The notes below the pieces were generated by a model that was given only the letters and a program-made list of their open reading frames with translations, ran no database searches and was not told the DNA's origin. From contig CM055905.1 of the NCBI GenBank assembly GCA_029582155.1, positions 5,954,062 through 6,018,061 of the forward strand: a stretch of DNA of 64,000 nucleotides, given 5' to 3'. This DNA is from Panopea generosa (Eukaryota; Mollusca; Bivalvia; Adapedonta; Hiatellidae). A program made the translations under genes and the position numbers. Shown piece after piece: positions 33,588 to 46,452 of the stretch (position 1 is the stretch's first letter; every line of letters begins with the position of its first letter).

Positions 33588-34902
33588 TAAGGCTCCGTGA
33601 TGAGTGATATATATCTTTAAAATGTATAATTGAAATGTTAAAGAGCTCTGATACATTTGTTAAAGGTATACTAGAATCCCAAATGAATAGAACCTGTAAC
33701 AAAGGCTTATAGCTTAATGTAGTCGTATGTCGATTTTTTGCGACTGATAAATGTAGGCTTGTTATACAAAAAAATAACCATACTCCAATGTTGCAGCACG
33801 TAAAATATTGTAACAAACAGTTATTTCATGGACACAACTGCTAAATTGTTAAAAATGACGCAAAACGCTCAGCACAATATTTCAAATCAGATGGTTATAT
33901 CAAATCTTTTAAAAGTCAATATATTAAGATTTTTCACAATTTTAGAATACTCAATAAAAAGTCCAATATAGCATGCCGATATATATTCAAGGATCCCGTA
34001 TTGCAGATATTTATTTAAACATGCCAAAACATATATTGAAAAGCCTTTCCTAACTTGGGATACGGGCCTAGATTAAAAAATGGCAACATATTTTGATTTC
34101 AATTTGATCCATTATACAGGTTCACAAACGTATCTGCAAACGTAGTAAAAATTGTTTTATCTTAGAAAGTCAGAATGACAATGCGAAGCTCGTCAAGCAG
34201 TATGTTAGTGTTGTCTTGTTTCGCTTCAAGATTACAGTTCCAATTTAAATACCAATTTTGCCGCAATTTGGTGGATTTAACATACCAAACCATTGGCATT
34301 TTATTTATTAATGATAATGAGATGTTCTTTTTCATTTTAATAATTAGTTTATTTCTTGTGTTAAATTTATTCTTTGTTTTTTTGCAAAGCAAAAAGGTTA
34401 CAACATATAATGTGGAAATATTTAGAGTGGTATAAGCTACCATGAGAATTAATAGACGATGCTAGGAACTGAATGCACTGTTATTATATACCGATAAGAC
34501 TACCATGAAATGGTTAGATTGTAAGTAATATACGTAATACTATTGCATATTGAATTAATAGGTGATTTTATATACATATATTTGTAGCCGTTTCTATTGC
34601 TGTATATGCAACGTGAGTCACACGTAGTATGTTATCGACGTACTAGGAGTCAGCCGGTGTTAGTATCGTCATAGGACACGCAACCCGCATATTCGTCATA
34701 CGGACGACTTGACATTCCCAAGGTCAGGTTGGAGTTGGCATTTGTAACTCAGTACTACACGGTATACGGGAAATAAACCCTGTGAATACATCCATCGCCG
34801 GAAGTGACGATAGGAGATATACCTACGCATCTGGACGTCGACGTAGTGTTTAATCAATATAAAGATTATGTAAATCATTCATTAACGTTACAAAGAAAGT
34901 TG
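33588..34902. repeat. Intron block duplicated from 18.8-20.1 kb
   Basis: Near-identical to 18832-20145, including the GC-richer segment (about 34585-34850). No gene seen. Confidence 0.5.
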
Positions 34903-35045
34903 CATCACGGCATCAATGATATATATATATATATAATAGTAAAAAGCAGTTTGCATCGCAACATTAGTGATATATTAGTAAATAGCAGTTTGTTTCGCGA
35001 CATCAGTGATATATTAGTAAATAGCAGTTTGTATCACGACATAAT
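34903..35045. repeat. 39-bp minisatellite, about 3 units
   Basis: Counterpart of 20146-20290 with a longer AT run. Confidence 0.8.
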
Positions 35046-35114
35046 TATTATATAAGACAAAAGATGATTGTGTTAACACGATTACATCTTAGAACATTAT
35101 TAGACCGGCATCTG

Positions 35115-35765
35115 TTTTCAAGTTGAGTAAATCGTGTTGATTTGTGAATATATTGTATAAGTGTAAATTCATAATTTTATTTGGTGTGGTAGTCATATTC
35201 TACCTTACTGAGCTGTCGGGCATTGGTCATTTTGTTACCTAACACAATAACTAAGATCAAAATGATAAAATTAATGCCGTTATTTTAAACCTTTTACTGA
35301 CCCGCCCAATCTAACATATTCTTAAGGCCCGCTGACGCTTCTGTCTAGGTCATACTGATCATTGGAAGCAATTAGTATTTCTTGATACTTTTAGTTTAAT
35401 AAGTAAGTAAGTATCTAAGTAAACAGTTTATTATAGTGACATGTGCATGACAGTACAATAATATATATATTATAAAATGATAAATAGTAGAGCACTCGGC
35501 CCATTGGGGCTATAAGTCACTGCCAATGAATAAAAGTAATATGCAATTTCATATGATAATAAGCAATGGAACATCAATAGAATACTGTGGTAAACTTTCA
35601 AAAGTACAAATGTAGATATGGTGATAAAATAGTAGTGAACATAGAGTTGATACTATACAGATATGCGTTTGTCAAAACCTTTCCCACCTTTCTTTGACAA
35701 TTGTTCATTAGATATTTCAGTTTATGTATAAATTCTAACATTGTATAGTCACTGGTTGCATGAAC
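35115..35765. repeat. R2 block and truncated LINE tail
   Basis: The LINE tail stops at CACTGGTTGCA (about 35761) and jumps directly to the plus-strand ORF remnant, a deletion of about 440 bp relative to 20660-21230. Confidence 0.55.
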
Positions 35766-35916
35766 CTGCTCAATTACTCAATATATTTACTAATCATAGA
35801 ACTTTGAAAATTCTGCAATAAAATTTGTATTTACAATTGTAACTTGCTTAGCGTAACTCCTTCATTGGACTTAAATAGATTTTTAACTTTCATTTTCAGT
35901 GATTTGCCTTTTTGAA
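35757..35916 (+). other. Plus-strand ORF remnant, variant 2
   Basis: Same ending SVTPSLDLNRFLTFIFSDLP as other remnants; 5' truncated. Confidence 0.35.
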
Positions 35917-36315
35917 TTCCGGGCAAGTTATGAAAACTGAGATTTGCAATTGGTTATGAAATAAAAAGAAGGCATGCAGTAACACGTTACGTTCAACAGC
36001 CGTGTATTTTACTGTTCTGTTAATAAACTTTAACATAAGTATTCAAGGTATTATTTCTATCGGTGAAAGATAACGGAAGACGGGAGATAATTGGGAAGGC
36101 AGAAATAATATGAATATAATAAATGAACGTTCATGGGACATGAATTTATATATAACAATAAGGACGTATACAGATAAGGAAACTCAACTGATTGACATGT
36201 TGTGACACTCGCGTATTAACGCAAAATCGTTCGAAATCTCGTTTTCCAATATCCAAAGCACCATATTTGTTACGGCTAAAATTTGCAATTTAACATTAAC
36301 TATGAATGTTCTGAC

Positions 36316-36438
36316 CTGTACATTCCTGCCCGTTCCCTAAGTATCCCTGGTTACAGACACAAGTGAAACTCCCAATAGTATTCGTGCATGTGGCGTCTGC
36401 GTGGCAATTATGTTTACCCTCATTGCATTCATCAGAAT
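36316..36438 (-). CDS. EGF exon A10
   Basis: D-S-D-E-C, six cysteines, donor GTCAGAAC, acceptor TTTTCAG. It has the K variant (EGKHNC), whereas A11 has T. Confidence 0.8.
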
Positions 36439-36599
36439 CTGAAAAATTTCACTAAATTTTAGAAACAATATTGGATATTAGGTTCAATGTTAAGTTCCTT
36501 AGCTTATCGCGCTGAAACCATTCTTAGCCTCCCCTTGGTATTCATTTGAGTATACGCATGTGTAAGTCGCAAGATTGGTTATATAATTCATTGTTTGCC

Positions 36600-37487
36600 T
36601 ATGAGTAGTCATGAATCCTTAACTGGATCCTACTCGCATAAATTTATCAGTTAATGTATGTAAATTCCATAGTATATAAGTCATGGTCGACACCAAATTT
36701 ATTGGTTTGGCAGAGGCCTTGATATTGTATCTATGTTTTGCTTTGTAGCTAGGTGCACTCGCCGTAGTCTGGTATGTACATTTATGTCTCGGTTATTGAC
36801 AAATACTTATCTCCATATATATAATTTGTCCTTTATTATGCATGTGAGTAGTAATGAATCATTAACTGGATCCTACTCATATAAGCTATCAGTTCATGTA
36901 TGTAAATTTGTCCACCCTGTCCAGATGTGTTGCATGTAATTCCATAGTATATAAGTCATGGTCGACACCAATTTATTGGTTTTGCAGAAGCCTTGATATT
37001 GTATCTATGGTTTGCATTGTAGCTAGTCGCACTCGCAGTAGTCTGGTCTGTACATTTATGTTTTGGTTATTCACAAATAATTATCTCCATATATATATCA
37101 TGCCTTATGAATGAACATCTGATAAGATCCCAAACATCGTAAATTCCGTTGTTGTGAATTTAATTATCTCCCTTTATGAAATTAAATATATATGAATTCA
37201 CTGTATCTTTATGATCCAACGGGTTAAATATTCTGTCCTTTACAAAGCATGTGGATAGTCATGAATCCTTAACTGGATCTTACTCATAGAAAGCTATCAG
37301 TTCATGTATGTAAATTTGTCCACCCTGTCAAGATGTTAATTCCATAGTATATAAGTCATGGTCGACACCAAATTTATTGATTTGGCAGAGGCCATGATAT
37401 TGTATCTATGGTTTGCATTGTAGCTAGGCGCACTCGCAGTAGTCTGGTCTGTACATTTATGTCTTGGTTATTTACAAATAATAATCT

Positions 37488-37537
<50 letters not shown>

Positions 37538-37625
37538 TGCATTTTGAATGAGCATCCGAAAAGATCCCAAAAAATCGTAAATTCCGTTGTTGTGAATTTA
37601 ATTATCTCCCTTTATATATATAATA
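36600..37625. repeat. Repeat block R1, three units
   Basis: The first unit has an internal deletion (GTATGTAAATTCCATAG). The (AT)n run at about 37493-37536 is expanded. Confidence 0.65.
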
Positions 37626-37639
37626 CTAAAGAGTAGTTT

Positions 37640-37735
37640 TCATCGCAACATCAGTGATATATTAGTAAATAGCAGTTTGTATCGCGACATCAGGGATATA
37701 TTAGTAAATAGCAGTTTGTATCACGACATATATAA
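37640..37735. repeat. 39-bp minisatellite, about 2 units
   Basis: Two standard units. Confidence 0.8.
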
Positions 37736-37799
37736 GACAAAAGCTGATTAAAGTGAACAGTGTTAACACGATTACATCTAAGAACATTATTAAACCGGT

Positions 37800-38470
37800 A
37801 TCTGTTTTTATGATGAATAAATCTTGTTGATTTGTATATATTGTACAATTGTAAATTCATAATTTTATTTTATTTAGTATTCATATTCTACCTTAGTGAG
37901 TTGTCGGCCCTTGGTCATTTTGTTACTTAACACAATAACTAAGATCAAAATGATAAAATTAATGCCGTTATTTTAAACATTTTACTGCCCCGCCCAATCT
38001 AACATATTCTTAAGGCCCACTGACGCTTCAGTCTAGGTCATACTTATCATTGGTAGCAATTAGTATTTCTTGATACATTTAGTTTAATAAGTAAGTAAGT
38101 ATCAAGGTAAACAGTTTATTATAGTGACATGTGCATGACAGTACAATAATATATATATTATAAAATGATAAATAGTAGAGCACTTGGCCCATTAGGGCTA
38201 TAAGTCACTGCCAATGAATAAAAATAATATGCAATTTCATATGATAATAAGCAATGGAACATAAATAGAATACTGTAGGTAAACTTTCAAAAGCACAAAT
38301 GTAGATATGGTGATTAAATAGTAGTGTACATAGAGTTTCTCCTATACAGATATGCCTTTGTCAAAACCTTTCCCATCTTTCTTGGACAATTGTTCATTAG
38401 ATGTTCCAGTTCATGTATAAATTCTAACATTGTATAGTCACTGGTTGCAATGACATCTTGTTGATTGGCA
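37800..38470. repeat. R2 block and older LINE 3' part, interrupted at right
   Basis: R2 to about 38100, then LINE tail 38105-38470, ending at GGCATTT where the second LINE starts. Near-identical to 1-369. Confidence 0.6.
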
Positions 38471-41400
38471 TTTAGTTTAAACAATATTTTATTCACATAA
38501 GGACATATATTTAGCATACATTTAACAATAAAGTCATACGTTTAACGAAATATGTGGAAAGGATACAGAAAAAAGCTTTAGAAGCTTGTGTAAATCTGCT
38601 TCCATAACAGTTATTTTACATTTTTTATAAACTTTATCGTATTGTTCCGAAATAATTTCAATTTGGCCAAATGTGCAAAAATTGGTTAAAGAAATAATGG
38701 TTTATTCAGAATATTTCAAAAACTAAAAAAGAGAGTATTGGTTGAAGAGAAAGAAAGAGACTCCACTGATTTTATTTTCTTTATCGGTTCATTCCGATAC
38801 AGGGGATAGGTATTTTCCAAGTTGATGTTTATCAATCCAATCCATTCATTAACCATTGTTTCTTACTATCCAAGATCAAATAGAGGCGTGTTGTTATAAT
38901 TAAGTAGGTAAAAAAACATAACAAGTCATTATCTATTTAACTGTGTGCGATATTCAAAACGTTTGGTCTTTATAATATAATTTTGAACTGTCATGAAAAT
39001 CGATTTGTTGTCATTTAATGTAAGATTTTCATTACCATACAGAAGATCATTCAAGGAATGATCATGTGGATAAGCTAATTTTATTTCAGCCATCATTCTT
39101 TGTCTATATTGGTGAAATAGTCTGCACCTGAATAAATAATGATATGTGTCCTCAATTTCACCACAAAGACAATTTGGACTTGCAACTATGTTTTTATTGA
39201 ATAAATGTTGATTCAAGTTACTGCAATTTGTACGAAGTCGTGTATGATATATATGGGCAGTTCGGTTTCCTGTATAATAATGATTTGGAACCTTTTGTTC
39301 ATTAGCGTTGATATTTGATTTGAATATATTAAGGGAAGTCGACTCTCTTATGAGGTGAGGAAGAGAATTCCATACACGCACAGAAGACGGTAAGAATGAG
39401 TTAAAATATAATTGAGTATTACATGAAAACGTCCTAAGGTCTTGTGCATTTCGAATGTTATAGCCAACAAGATTCCCAACATTTTCAGGTAAGAGTGAAC
39501 ATAGGTACGAAGGAGATAGTCCATTATGCATTTTGTAATAAAGGATAAGTTTGTGTTTTTGTCTTCTTGTTTTTAAGGATTCCCAACAGGTCTCTTTGTA
39601 CAGAGCTGATATAGAAACAAGTTTTGTTGCTCCCGTTACTATTCTTGCTGCTTCCAACTAAATCTTTTCTATTTCATTAACTTCATACAAAGGGCAATTA
39701 TCCCAGACAATGTTAGCATATTCTAGAATTGGGCGTATAAAAGTAGTATATGTAATCTCAAGTGATTTTCTATCTAATTGGAATTTTAAAAGTCGCATAA
39801 TGTTTATTCTTTTCCATGCCTTTTCTTTTATGTATTGAATGTGTTCATGCCATGGTCCATTATTTGAAAAAGTAAGGCCCAGATGTTTATGAGTAATAAC
39901 TTCTTGTATAACAGTTTGATTCATAGAAATATTTGGATGTATCGGTTTGTTGTTTTTACGGGTAATAACCATCGATTCTGTTTTATTTGGATTAAAATTA
40001 ACAAGCCATTTATCAGCCCAGTTGTGAATTTTTCTGAGATCAGAATTTAACATAGAAGCGGCAAGATCTGATGATTCTACTATAATAAAAAGACTAGTAT
40101 CATCAGCAAATAATTTTATGGATGAGCTTATATTTTCTACAATATCATTTATATAGACAAGGAACAACAGAGGCCCTAAAAAAGATCCCTGGGGTACCCC
40201 GGCTTTCAAACTAGACATATCGGATGTACAGCCGGATACGACAACACATTGATTACGATTTTCTAAGTAATTAGTTAACCATGGTAGGAGAGTTCCTGTT
40301 ATTCCAACAGCATTTAGTTTAATAAGGAGTCCCTTGTGCCAAACCCTGTCAAAAGCTTTAGATATATCACAAAAGACTGTACGTATTTCTTTACCTTCAT
40401 CCAGGGCCTTACAAAAGGTATTGTATATATCAACTAACTGGTTAACAGTTGAATCGTTCGGGACAAAGCCAGACTGAAGTGCTGTTATAATGTTATGTCT
40501 AGTGAAAAAGTTAAATATATGTTTATGAATAATTTTTCCATAACCTTTTCAATGCAACAAAGAAGAGAAATAGGACGATAATTTGATACATCGGAAGGGT
40601 CGTTTTTTTTTTTAAAAATTGCACTAACATTTGCAGTTTTCCATAATTTTGGAACAGTACATGTTTGAATGGATCTGTTGAAAAGATTACAAAGTGGAAC
40701 AGATAATTCATGTGAAAGCTCTTTGAGTATATAATTATTTATAGAGTCTAGGCCAGATGCCTTTCCCAGTTTTAGCATTTGAAGAGTAGATTTAACCTTT
40801 AATGGTGTAATTTTAATAGTATTTAATTGATGTCTTGTTTGACAAATAGGAATATCAGGTAAGGCTTTGTGTTCATCGTTAAGAAAAGTTTAGGATGTGA
40901 AGAACTCGTTTTAAATGTTAGCCTTTTCGTAGTCGTCAGTGTATAATATGTCGTTTCTTTTTAATGTTGGGATTGAATTTGATTGGTTTTTTGGTTTGAT
41001 AAAAGTTTTTAGTGTTTTCCACCAGTCTGAGCTTGAGATATTTTGAGTTTGTGTGCAAGTTTGTTTAAATATTCGTTTTTACTATTTTGTACTAATAATG
41101 TGACTTCGTTGCGTATTTTTCTGTAAATTAGCCAATTATTTTCTATGTTTGTCTTTTTTGCTTTGTCATAAATCCGTTTTCTCAGTCGCATTTTCTTTCT
41201 TATTTCATTATGAAGCCATGAAAGGTCAGACGGTCTAATATTCACAATTTTTGACGGTATCGTTTCTTCAGCTAATTATTTTATGGCATTAGACATGTTT
41301 AGGGCATAAATATCAATATCACTATCAAAGATGGAGTTCCAATCATAAAGTGATGCATTTTGTTTTAACTGAGGGTAATTTCCTTCCTTATATTTCCATA

Positions 41401-41512
41401 TTTTACGCTTAAAGCAATAGGTATTTGATTTAGTATACTTTAGAATACAAAGTACTAGACAATGATAACGTACATTCTGGTCTAAAAAAGGTTCACCTAC
41501 AACGCAGTGGAT
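38471..41512 (-). mobile_element. Non-LTR retrotransposon, copy 2, nested
   Basis: About 3.04 kb inserted into the older LINE fragment: left flank ends ...TTGGCATTT, right flank resumes ACCATAAAAAGCACAG, which are near-adjacent at 21030-21055. The 5' end is truncated inside the endonuclease region. No clear target-site duplication; a few target bases seem lost. Confidence 0.8.
38929..41500 (-). pseudogene. Non-LTR ORF2 (endonuclease end, RT, knuckle), broken
   Basis: In order on the minus strand: the end of an APE-like endonuclease (KRKIWKYKEGNYPQL, 41500-41290), linker (41245-41009), RT fingers (40778-40485, LGKASGLDSINNYILKEL and SNYRPISLL), palm (40218-39658, AGVPQGSFLGPLLF and FADDTSLF), then 39657-38929 with thumb, VWNSLPHLIRESTS and the knuckle CLCGEIEDTYHYLFRC. 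The last two pieces are one frame split by a single TAG at 39658-39660 (before LEAARIV). Further breaks lie near 40.2-40.5 and 40.8-41.0 kb. It is better preserved than copy 1. Confidence 0.85.
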
Positions 41513-41740
41513 AACCATAAAAAGCACAGTCCTATAGGAAATTTGATTCGCCTTTCACTGTCCCTGTGTTACAGCAGCGGAAAAGTCTCTGACTAGAACT
41601 TTCGCCTACGTTCGACATGTTTCAATTCTCAGTGGAAGAATACCACACATGAATTGTGCCAAAATTGACTGTTTCCTTTTAATAAGCGGCATGTTCAAAT
41701 ATGGTTCACTCATAAAAAATTCGTATGTTCTTAATTTCGG
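41513..41740 (-). mobile_element. Older LINE fragment, right part
   Basis: Continues the interrupted LINE 3' fragment (AAAGCACAGTCCTATAGG to CTTAATTTCGGCC) and stops at about 41740, where a deletion joins AAAACTGAGATTTGCAATTG. Confidence 0.6.
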
Positions 41741-42129
41741 CCTCAAAACTGAGATTTGCAATTGGTTATGAAATTAAAAGAAGGCATACAGGAACACGTT
41801 ACGTTCAACAGCCGTGTATTTTACTGTTCTGTTAATAAACTTTAACATAAGTATTCAAGGTATTATTTCTATCGTTGAAAGATAACGGAAGACGGGAGAT
41901 AATTAGGGAAGGCAATAATAATATGAATATAATAAATGAACGTTCATGGTATATGAATTTATATATAACAATAAGGACTTATACAAATAAGGAAACTCAA
42001 CTGATTGACATGTTGTGACACTCGCGTATTCACGCAAAATCGTGCAAAATCTCGTTTTCCAATATCCAAAGCACCATATTTGTTACGGCTAAAATTTGCA
42101 AATTTAACATTAACTATGAATGTTCTGAC

Positions 42130-42252
42130 CTGTACATTCCTGCCCGTTCCCTAAGTATCCCTGGTTACAGACACAAGTGAAACTCCCAATAGTATTCGTG
42201 CATGTGGCGTCTGCGTGGCAATTATGTGTACCCTCATTGCATTCATCAGAAT
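42130..42252 (-). CDS. EGF exon A11
   Basis: D-S-D-E-C with EGTHNC, six cysteines, donor GTCAGAAC, acceptor ATTTTCAG. The matching exon is missing from the leftmost unit because of the deletion at 3198. Confidence 0.8.
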
Positions 42253-42414
42253 CTGAAAATTTCACTAAAGTTTATAAACAATATTATATATTAGGTTCAA
42301 TGTTAAGTTCCTTAGCTTATCGCGCTGAAACCATTCTTAACCTCCCATTGGTATTCATTTTAGTATTCACATGTGTAAGTCGCAAGATTAGTTATATAAT
42401 TCATTGTTTGCCTG

Positions 42415-43455
42415 TGAGTAGTCATGAATCCTTAACTGGATCCTACTCACATAAATCTATCAGTTCATTTATGTAAATTTGTCTACCCTGTCCAGATTGG
42501 TTGCATGAAATTCCATAGTACATAAGTCATGGTCGACATCAAATTTATTGGTTTGGCAGATGCCTTGATATTATATCTATGTTTTGCATTGTAGCTAGGT
42601 GCACTCGCCGTAGTCTGGTATGTACATTTATGTCTTGGTTATTGACAAATAATTATCTCCATATATATAATTTGTCCGTTATTATGCATGCGAGTAGTCA
42701 TGAATCCTTAACTGGATCCTACTCATATAAAGCTATCAGTTCATGTATTTTAATTTGTCCACCCTGTCCAGATGTGTTGCATGTAATTCCATAGTATATA
42801 AGTCATGGTCGACACCAATGTATTGGTTTGGCAGAAGCCTTGATATTGTATCTATGGTTTGCATTGTAGCTAGGCGCACTCGCAGTAGTCTGGTCTGTAC
42901 ATTTATGTTTTGGTTATTCACAAATAATTATCTCCATATATATATATATATATATCATGCATTATGAATGAACATCTGAAAAGATCCCAAACATCGTAAA
43001 TTCCGTTGTTGTGAATTTAATTATCTCCCTTTATAAAATTAAATATATATGAATTTACTGCATCTATATGATCCAACGGGTTAAATAATATGTCCTTTAT
43101 AAAGCATGTGAGTAGTCATGAATCCATAACTGGATCTTACTCATAGAAAGCTATCAGTTCATGTATGTAAATTTGTCCACCCTGTCAAGATGTAAATTCC
43201 ATAGTATATAAGTCATGGTCGACACCAAATTTATTGGTTTGGCAGAGGCCATGATATTGTATCTATGGTTTGCATTGTAGCTTGACGCACTCGCAGAAGT
43301 CTTGTCTGTACATTTATGTCTTGGTTATTCACAAATAATTATCTCCATATATATATATATATATCATGCATTGTGAATGAGCATCCGAAAAGATCCCAAA
43401 TATCGTAAACTCCGTTGTTGTGAATTTAATTATCTCCCTTTATATATATATAATA
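42415..43455. repeat. Repeat block R1, three units
   Basis: Closest relative of 3199-4090 but with the full first unit. Short AT runs. Confidence 0.7.
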
Positions 43456-43464
43456 CTAAAGAGT

Positions 43465-43560
43465 AGTTTTCATCGCCACATCAGTGATATATTAGTAAAT
43501 AGCAGTTTGTATCGCGACATCAGGGATATATTAGTAAATAGCAGTTTTTATCATGACATA
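43465..43560. repeat. 39-bp minisatellite, about 2 units
   Basis: One unit fewer than its counterpart at 4100. Confidence 0.8.
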
Positions 43561-43714
43561 TATAAGACAAAAGCTGATTAAAGTGAACAGTGTTAACACG
43601 ATTACATCTTAGAACATTATTAGACCGGTATCTGTTTTCAGTTTTCAGCTTCAGTCTAGGTCATACTTATCATTGGAAGCAATTAGCATTTTTTGATGCA
43701 TTTAGTTTATAAGT

Positions 43715-44490
43715 AAGTAAGTTTCAAAGTAAATAGTTTATTATAGTGACATATGAATAACAGTACAATAATATATGTATTACAAAATGATAAATAGTAG
43801 AGCACTCGGCCCATTGGGGCTATAAGTACACTGCCAATGAATAAAAGTAATATGCAATTTCATATGAAAATAAATAATTGAACAAATATTGAATACTGTA
43901 GGTAAACTTTCAAAATTGCAAATGTAGATATGGTGATTAAAGAGTAATGCACATATAGTTGTAATGACATCTTGTAGATTGGCATTTCTTAAGCCACCAT
44001 GAAAAGCACAGTCCTATAAGAAATTTGATTCGCCTTTCACTGTCCCTGTGTCACAGCACCGGAAAAGACTCTGACTAGAACATTCGCCTACGTTCGATAT
44101 GTTTCAATTCTCAGTGGAAGAATACCACACATGAATTGTGCCAAAATTGACTGTTTCCTTTTAATAAGCAGCATGTTCAAATATGGTTCACTCATAAAAA
44201 TTTCTTATGTTCTTAATTTCGGCCTATCCGGAATCTTAAGAGACCATATATTTGAAAAATAGTTACTAACAACGTTATGTAAAGACGCGATGTTTACAAG
44301 TGTTTTATTATTAAAATAATTAAGTAAATCGAGTTCATGCATAATATACTTAATGTTACTAGACCAGTTATTTTCACAAATCTGATAGTAAAAATTAAAG
44401 AGACCACCATTCCACCAATGAAAAGAAGGCGTTGCTTTTATTAAATAAATCACTTGAAGTAAATGCGTCTTCAAGATTTGAGTCATGATG
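43715..44490 (-). mobile_element. LINE 3' fragment
   Basis: Counterpart of 4395-5275 with an internal deletion of about 120 bp near 43960. ORF piece 44486-44205. Confidence 0.65.
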
Positions 44491-45300
44491 ATGTTTATCT
44501 ATAGTGTATAAAAATGTGTGTATTCATATAGGAGAAACCCATTAATATGGTGTGTGGTTTGATGCCTCATATATCTGCAATAGCACATTCTATGGAAACA
44601 GAAGCCCCAAAAAATAAATATTATACAGTAATTTAACGCCAACCCAAAGGACGGCAGATCGATATGTAATGCATTAAAAATCGCAACCCAACACTATTTG
44701 TAGTCTCAAACGATTATAAAAGAACACATCAAATGCAGTCATTGTAATAGACAAATCGGAAATATTTTTACGCTTTTAGCTTTTTATGATAATTAAGCTT
44801 ATAGTTATAAGTTAAGCTTATTTATTTTGTAAACGCTCTCGATATACTCGCTCTCTAATCGATTTACTGAGTATACCAGTACCGGGTGTAGTTTGTAAAA
44901 GCTATAATGGAATCCAAGTATATGTAAAATACCATAATAGAAGAGTATCTATTGATGATCCTGCTCAAATGCTCAATATATTTACCAATTATAGAACTTG
45001 GAATATTTGTGATAAAATTTGTATTTACAATGATATCTTGCATAGCGTAACTCCTTCATTGGACTTATATTGATTTTTAACTTTCAATTTCAGTGATCTG
45101 CTATTTGAATTTCGGGAAAGTTATGAAAACTGAGATTTGCAATCGGTTATGAAATAAAAAGAAGTCATGCAGGAACACGTTTCATTAAAGTGCCGTGTAT
45201 TTTACTGTTCTGTTAATAAATTTACAATATAAGGATTCAAGACATTATTTGTATCAGTGAAAGATAACGGACAACAGGAGATAATTGTGAAAGTAATAAT
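44491..45300. repeat. Duplicated non-coding block with plus-strand ORF remnant
   Basis: Counterpart of 5276-6090. Remnant at about 44920-45112 (plus). No other coding signal. Confidence 0.55.
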
Positions 45301-45791
45301 AATATGAAATTTACTATCAATCTTCCGAAGGGAAGAAAATATTATATCAATGTCTATATTAAACTCTTTTTTTCACAAATTTTCGGCTTCCGCCTTCTTG
45401 AGGAAAATCGCAGTCTTTTAAGGACTCTGTCACATCCATTTTGTAAAGCTTAACTAAATAACTGACAGGAAATGACGTAACGTCAAAACATTAAAAAGAA
45501 AATGACGTGACGCTAGCAACGTCAATTGACGTCGCGTTAGAAATTCCCGAACTTTTAACATACATGCATAGTTCCAGTTATAAGTAAGTCATTCACAAGA
45601 GTTAGTATGTATAATTTGATTAAACGTTACATCCATTTGGTGTTTTTGTGTTTAGCCGTTGCATCCAAATGTCTTCCACAAGAAGCCTGTATGTTTTCCT
45701 CTAATTGTATATTTTCTGTGCAATGGCTACCTGGATGTCATCATCAACGTGTCCTACGAAATGATTGTTGAAAGGCTTATCTGTTTGCATC

Positions 45792-46259
45792 CTAACATCT
45801 CTTCGGTGCTCGTCTCTTCAATTGTGTTTCTATTTGCCTACCATTATGTCCTCTCTTTCTCAGCTGTCTTTTCAGTTGTTTCCTATTGTCATAGTAATCT
45901 GTGTCTTTTTCACATATTCTACGAATCCGCAGTCCCAATCCGAATGCAAGTCCTTTTTTAGTATGAGGTGGATGACATGATTTGTTATGTACATACATTT
46001 GTTTGTCTGTTGGCTTTTTGTACAAGTTTGTGTATATGTGCCCGTCTTCTATACTGACAATTGTGTCTAAGAACTCAATTTTTTGTCTGTTCCATCTCAA
46101 TTCTATTTTGATGTTTTTATGTATATCGTTGGCATATTTTACAAAAGCCTTCAATTCTTCTAGCGTTCGCGTCCATATCCCAATGCCGTCATCAATAAAT
46201 CTCTTGTAGAAATAAGGCTTATGATAGTAATCCATTAGTGCTTCATCCCATTTTCGCAT
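45792..46259 (-). pseudogene. PLE RT palm/thumb fused to GIY-YIG remnant, copy 3
   Basis: 155-aa open stretch: KRFIDDGIGIWTRTLEE (motif C), then RQKIEFLDTIVSIEDGHIY, KKPTDKQMYVHNKSCHP and LGLRIRRICEKD, all signatures of Penelope RT. It then jumps through the deletion to RRAPKRC, a frameshifted GIY-YIG end. The best-preserved thumb region of the three copies. Confidence 0.85.
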
Positions 46260-46452
46260 GTAAGTGCAAGCGAAATTTTTACCAAGTTTTGATCCTATGG
46301 CGATACCATCTTTCTGAATATAGTGTTTGTCTCATATTTTAAAATTGTTATTTTCTAAGACTGTTTCTATCATTTCTAGCACATTCTTAGTTGGAATAAG
46401 TGGATTTGATCTTGCCTCCAGCCCTTCGTTGCATGCTTGTAATCCTTCATAC

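Noticed and set aside
34804-35055. Plus-strand ORF with DISDILVNSSL repeats
   Set aside because: Translation of the 39-bp minisatellite.
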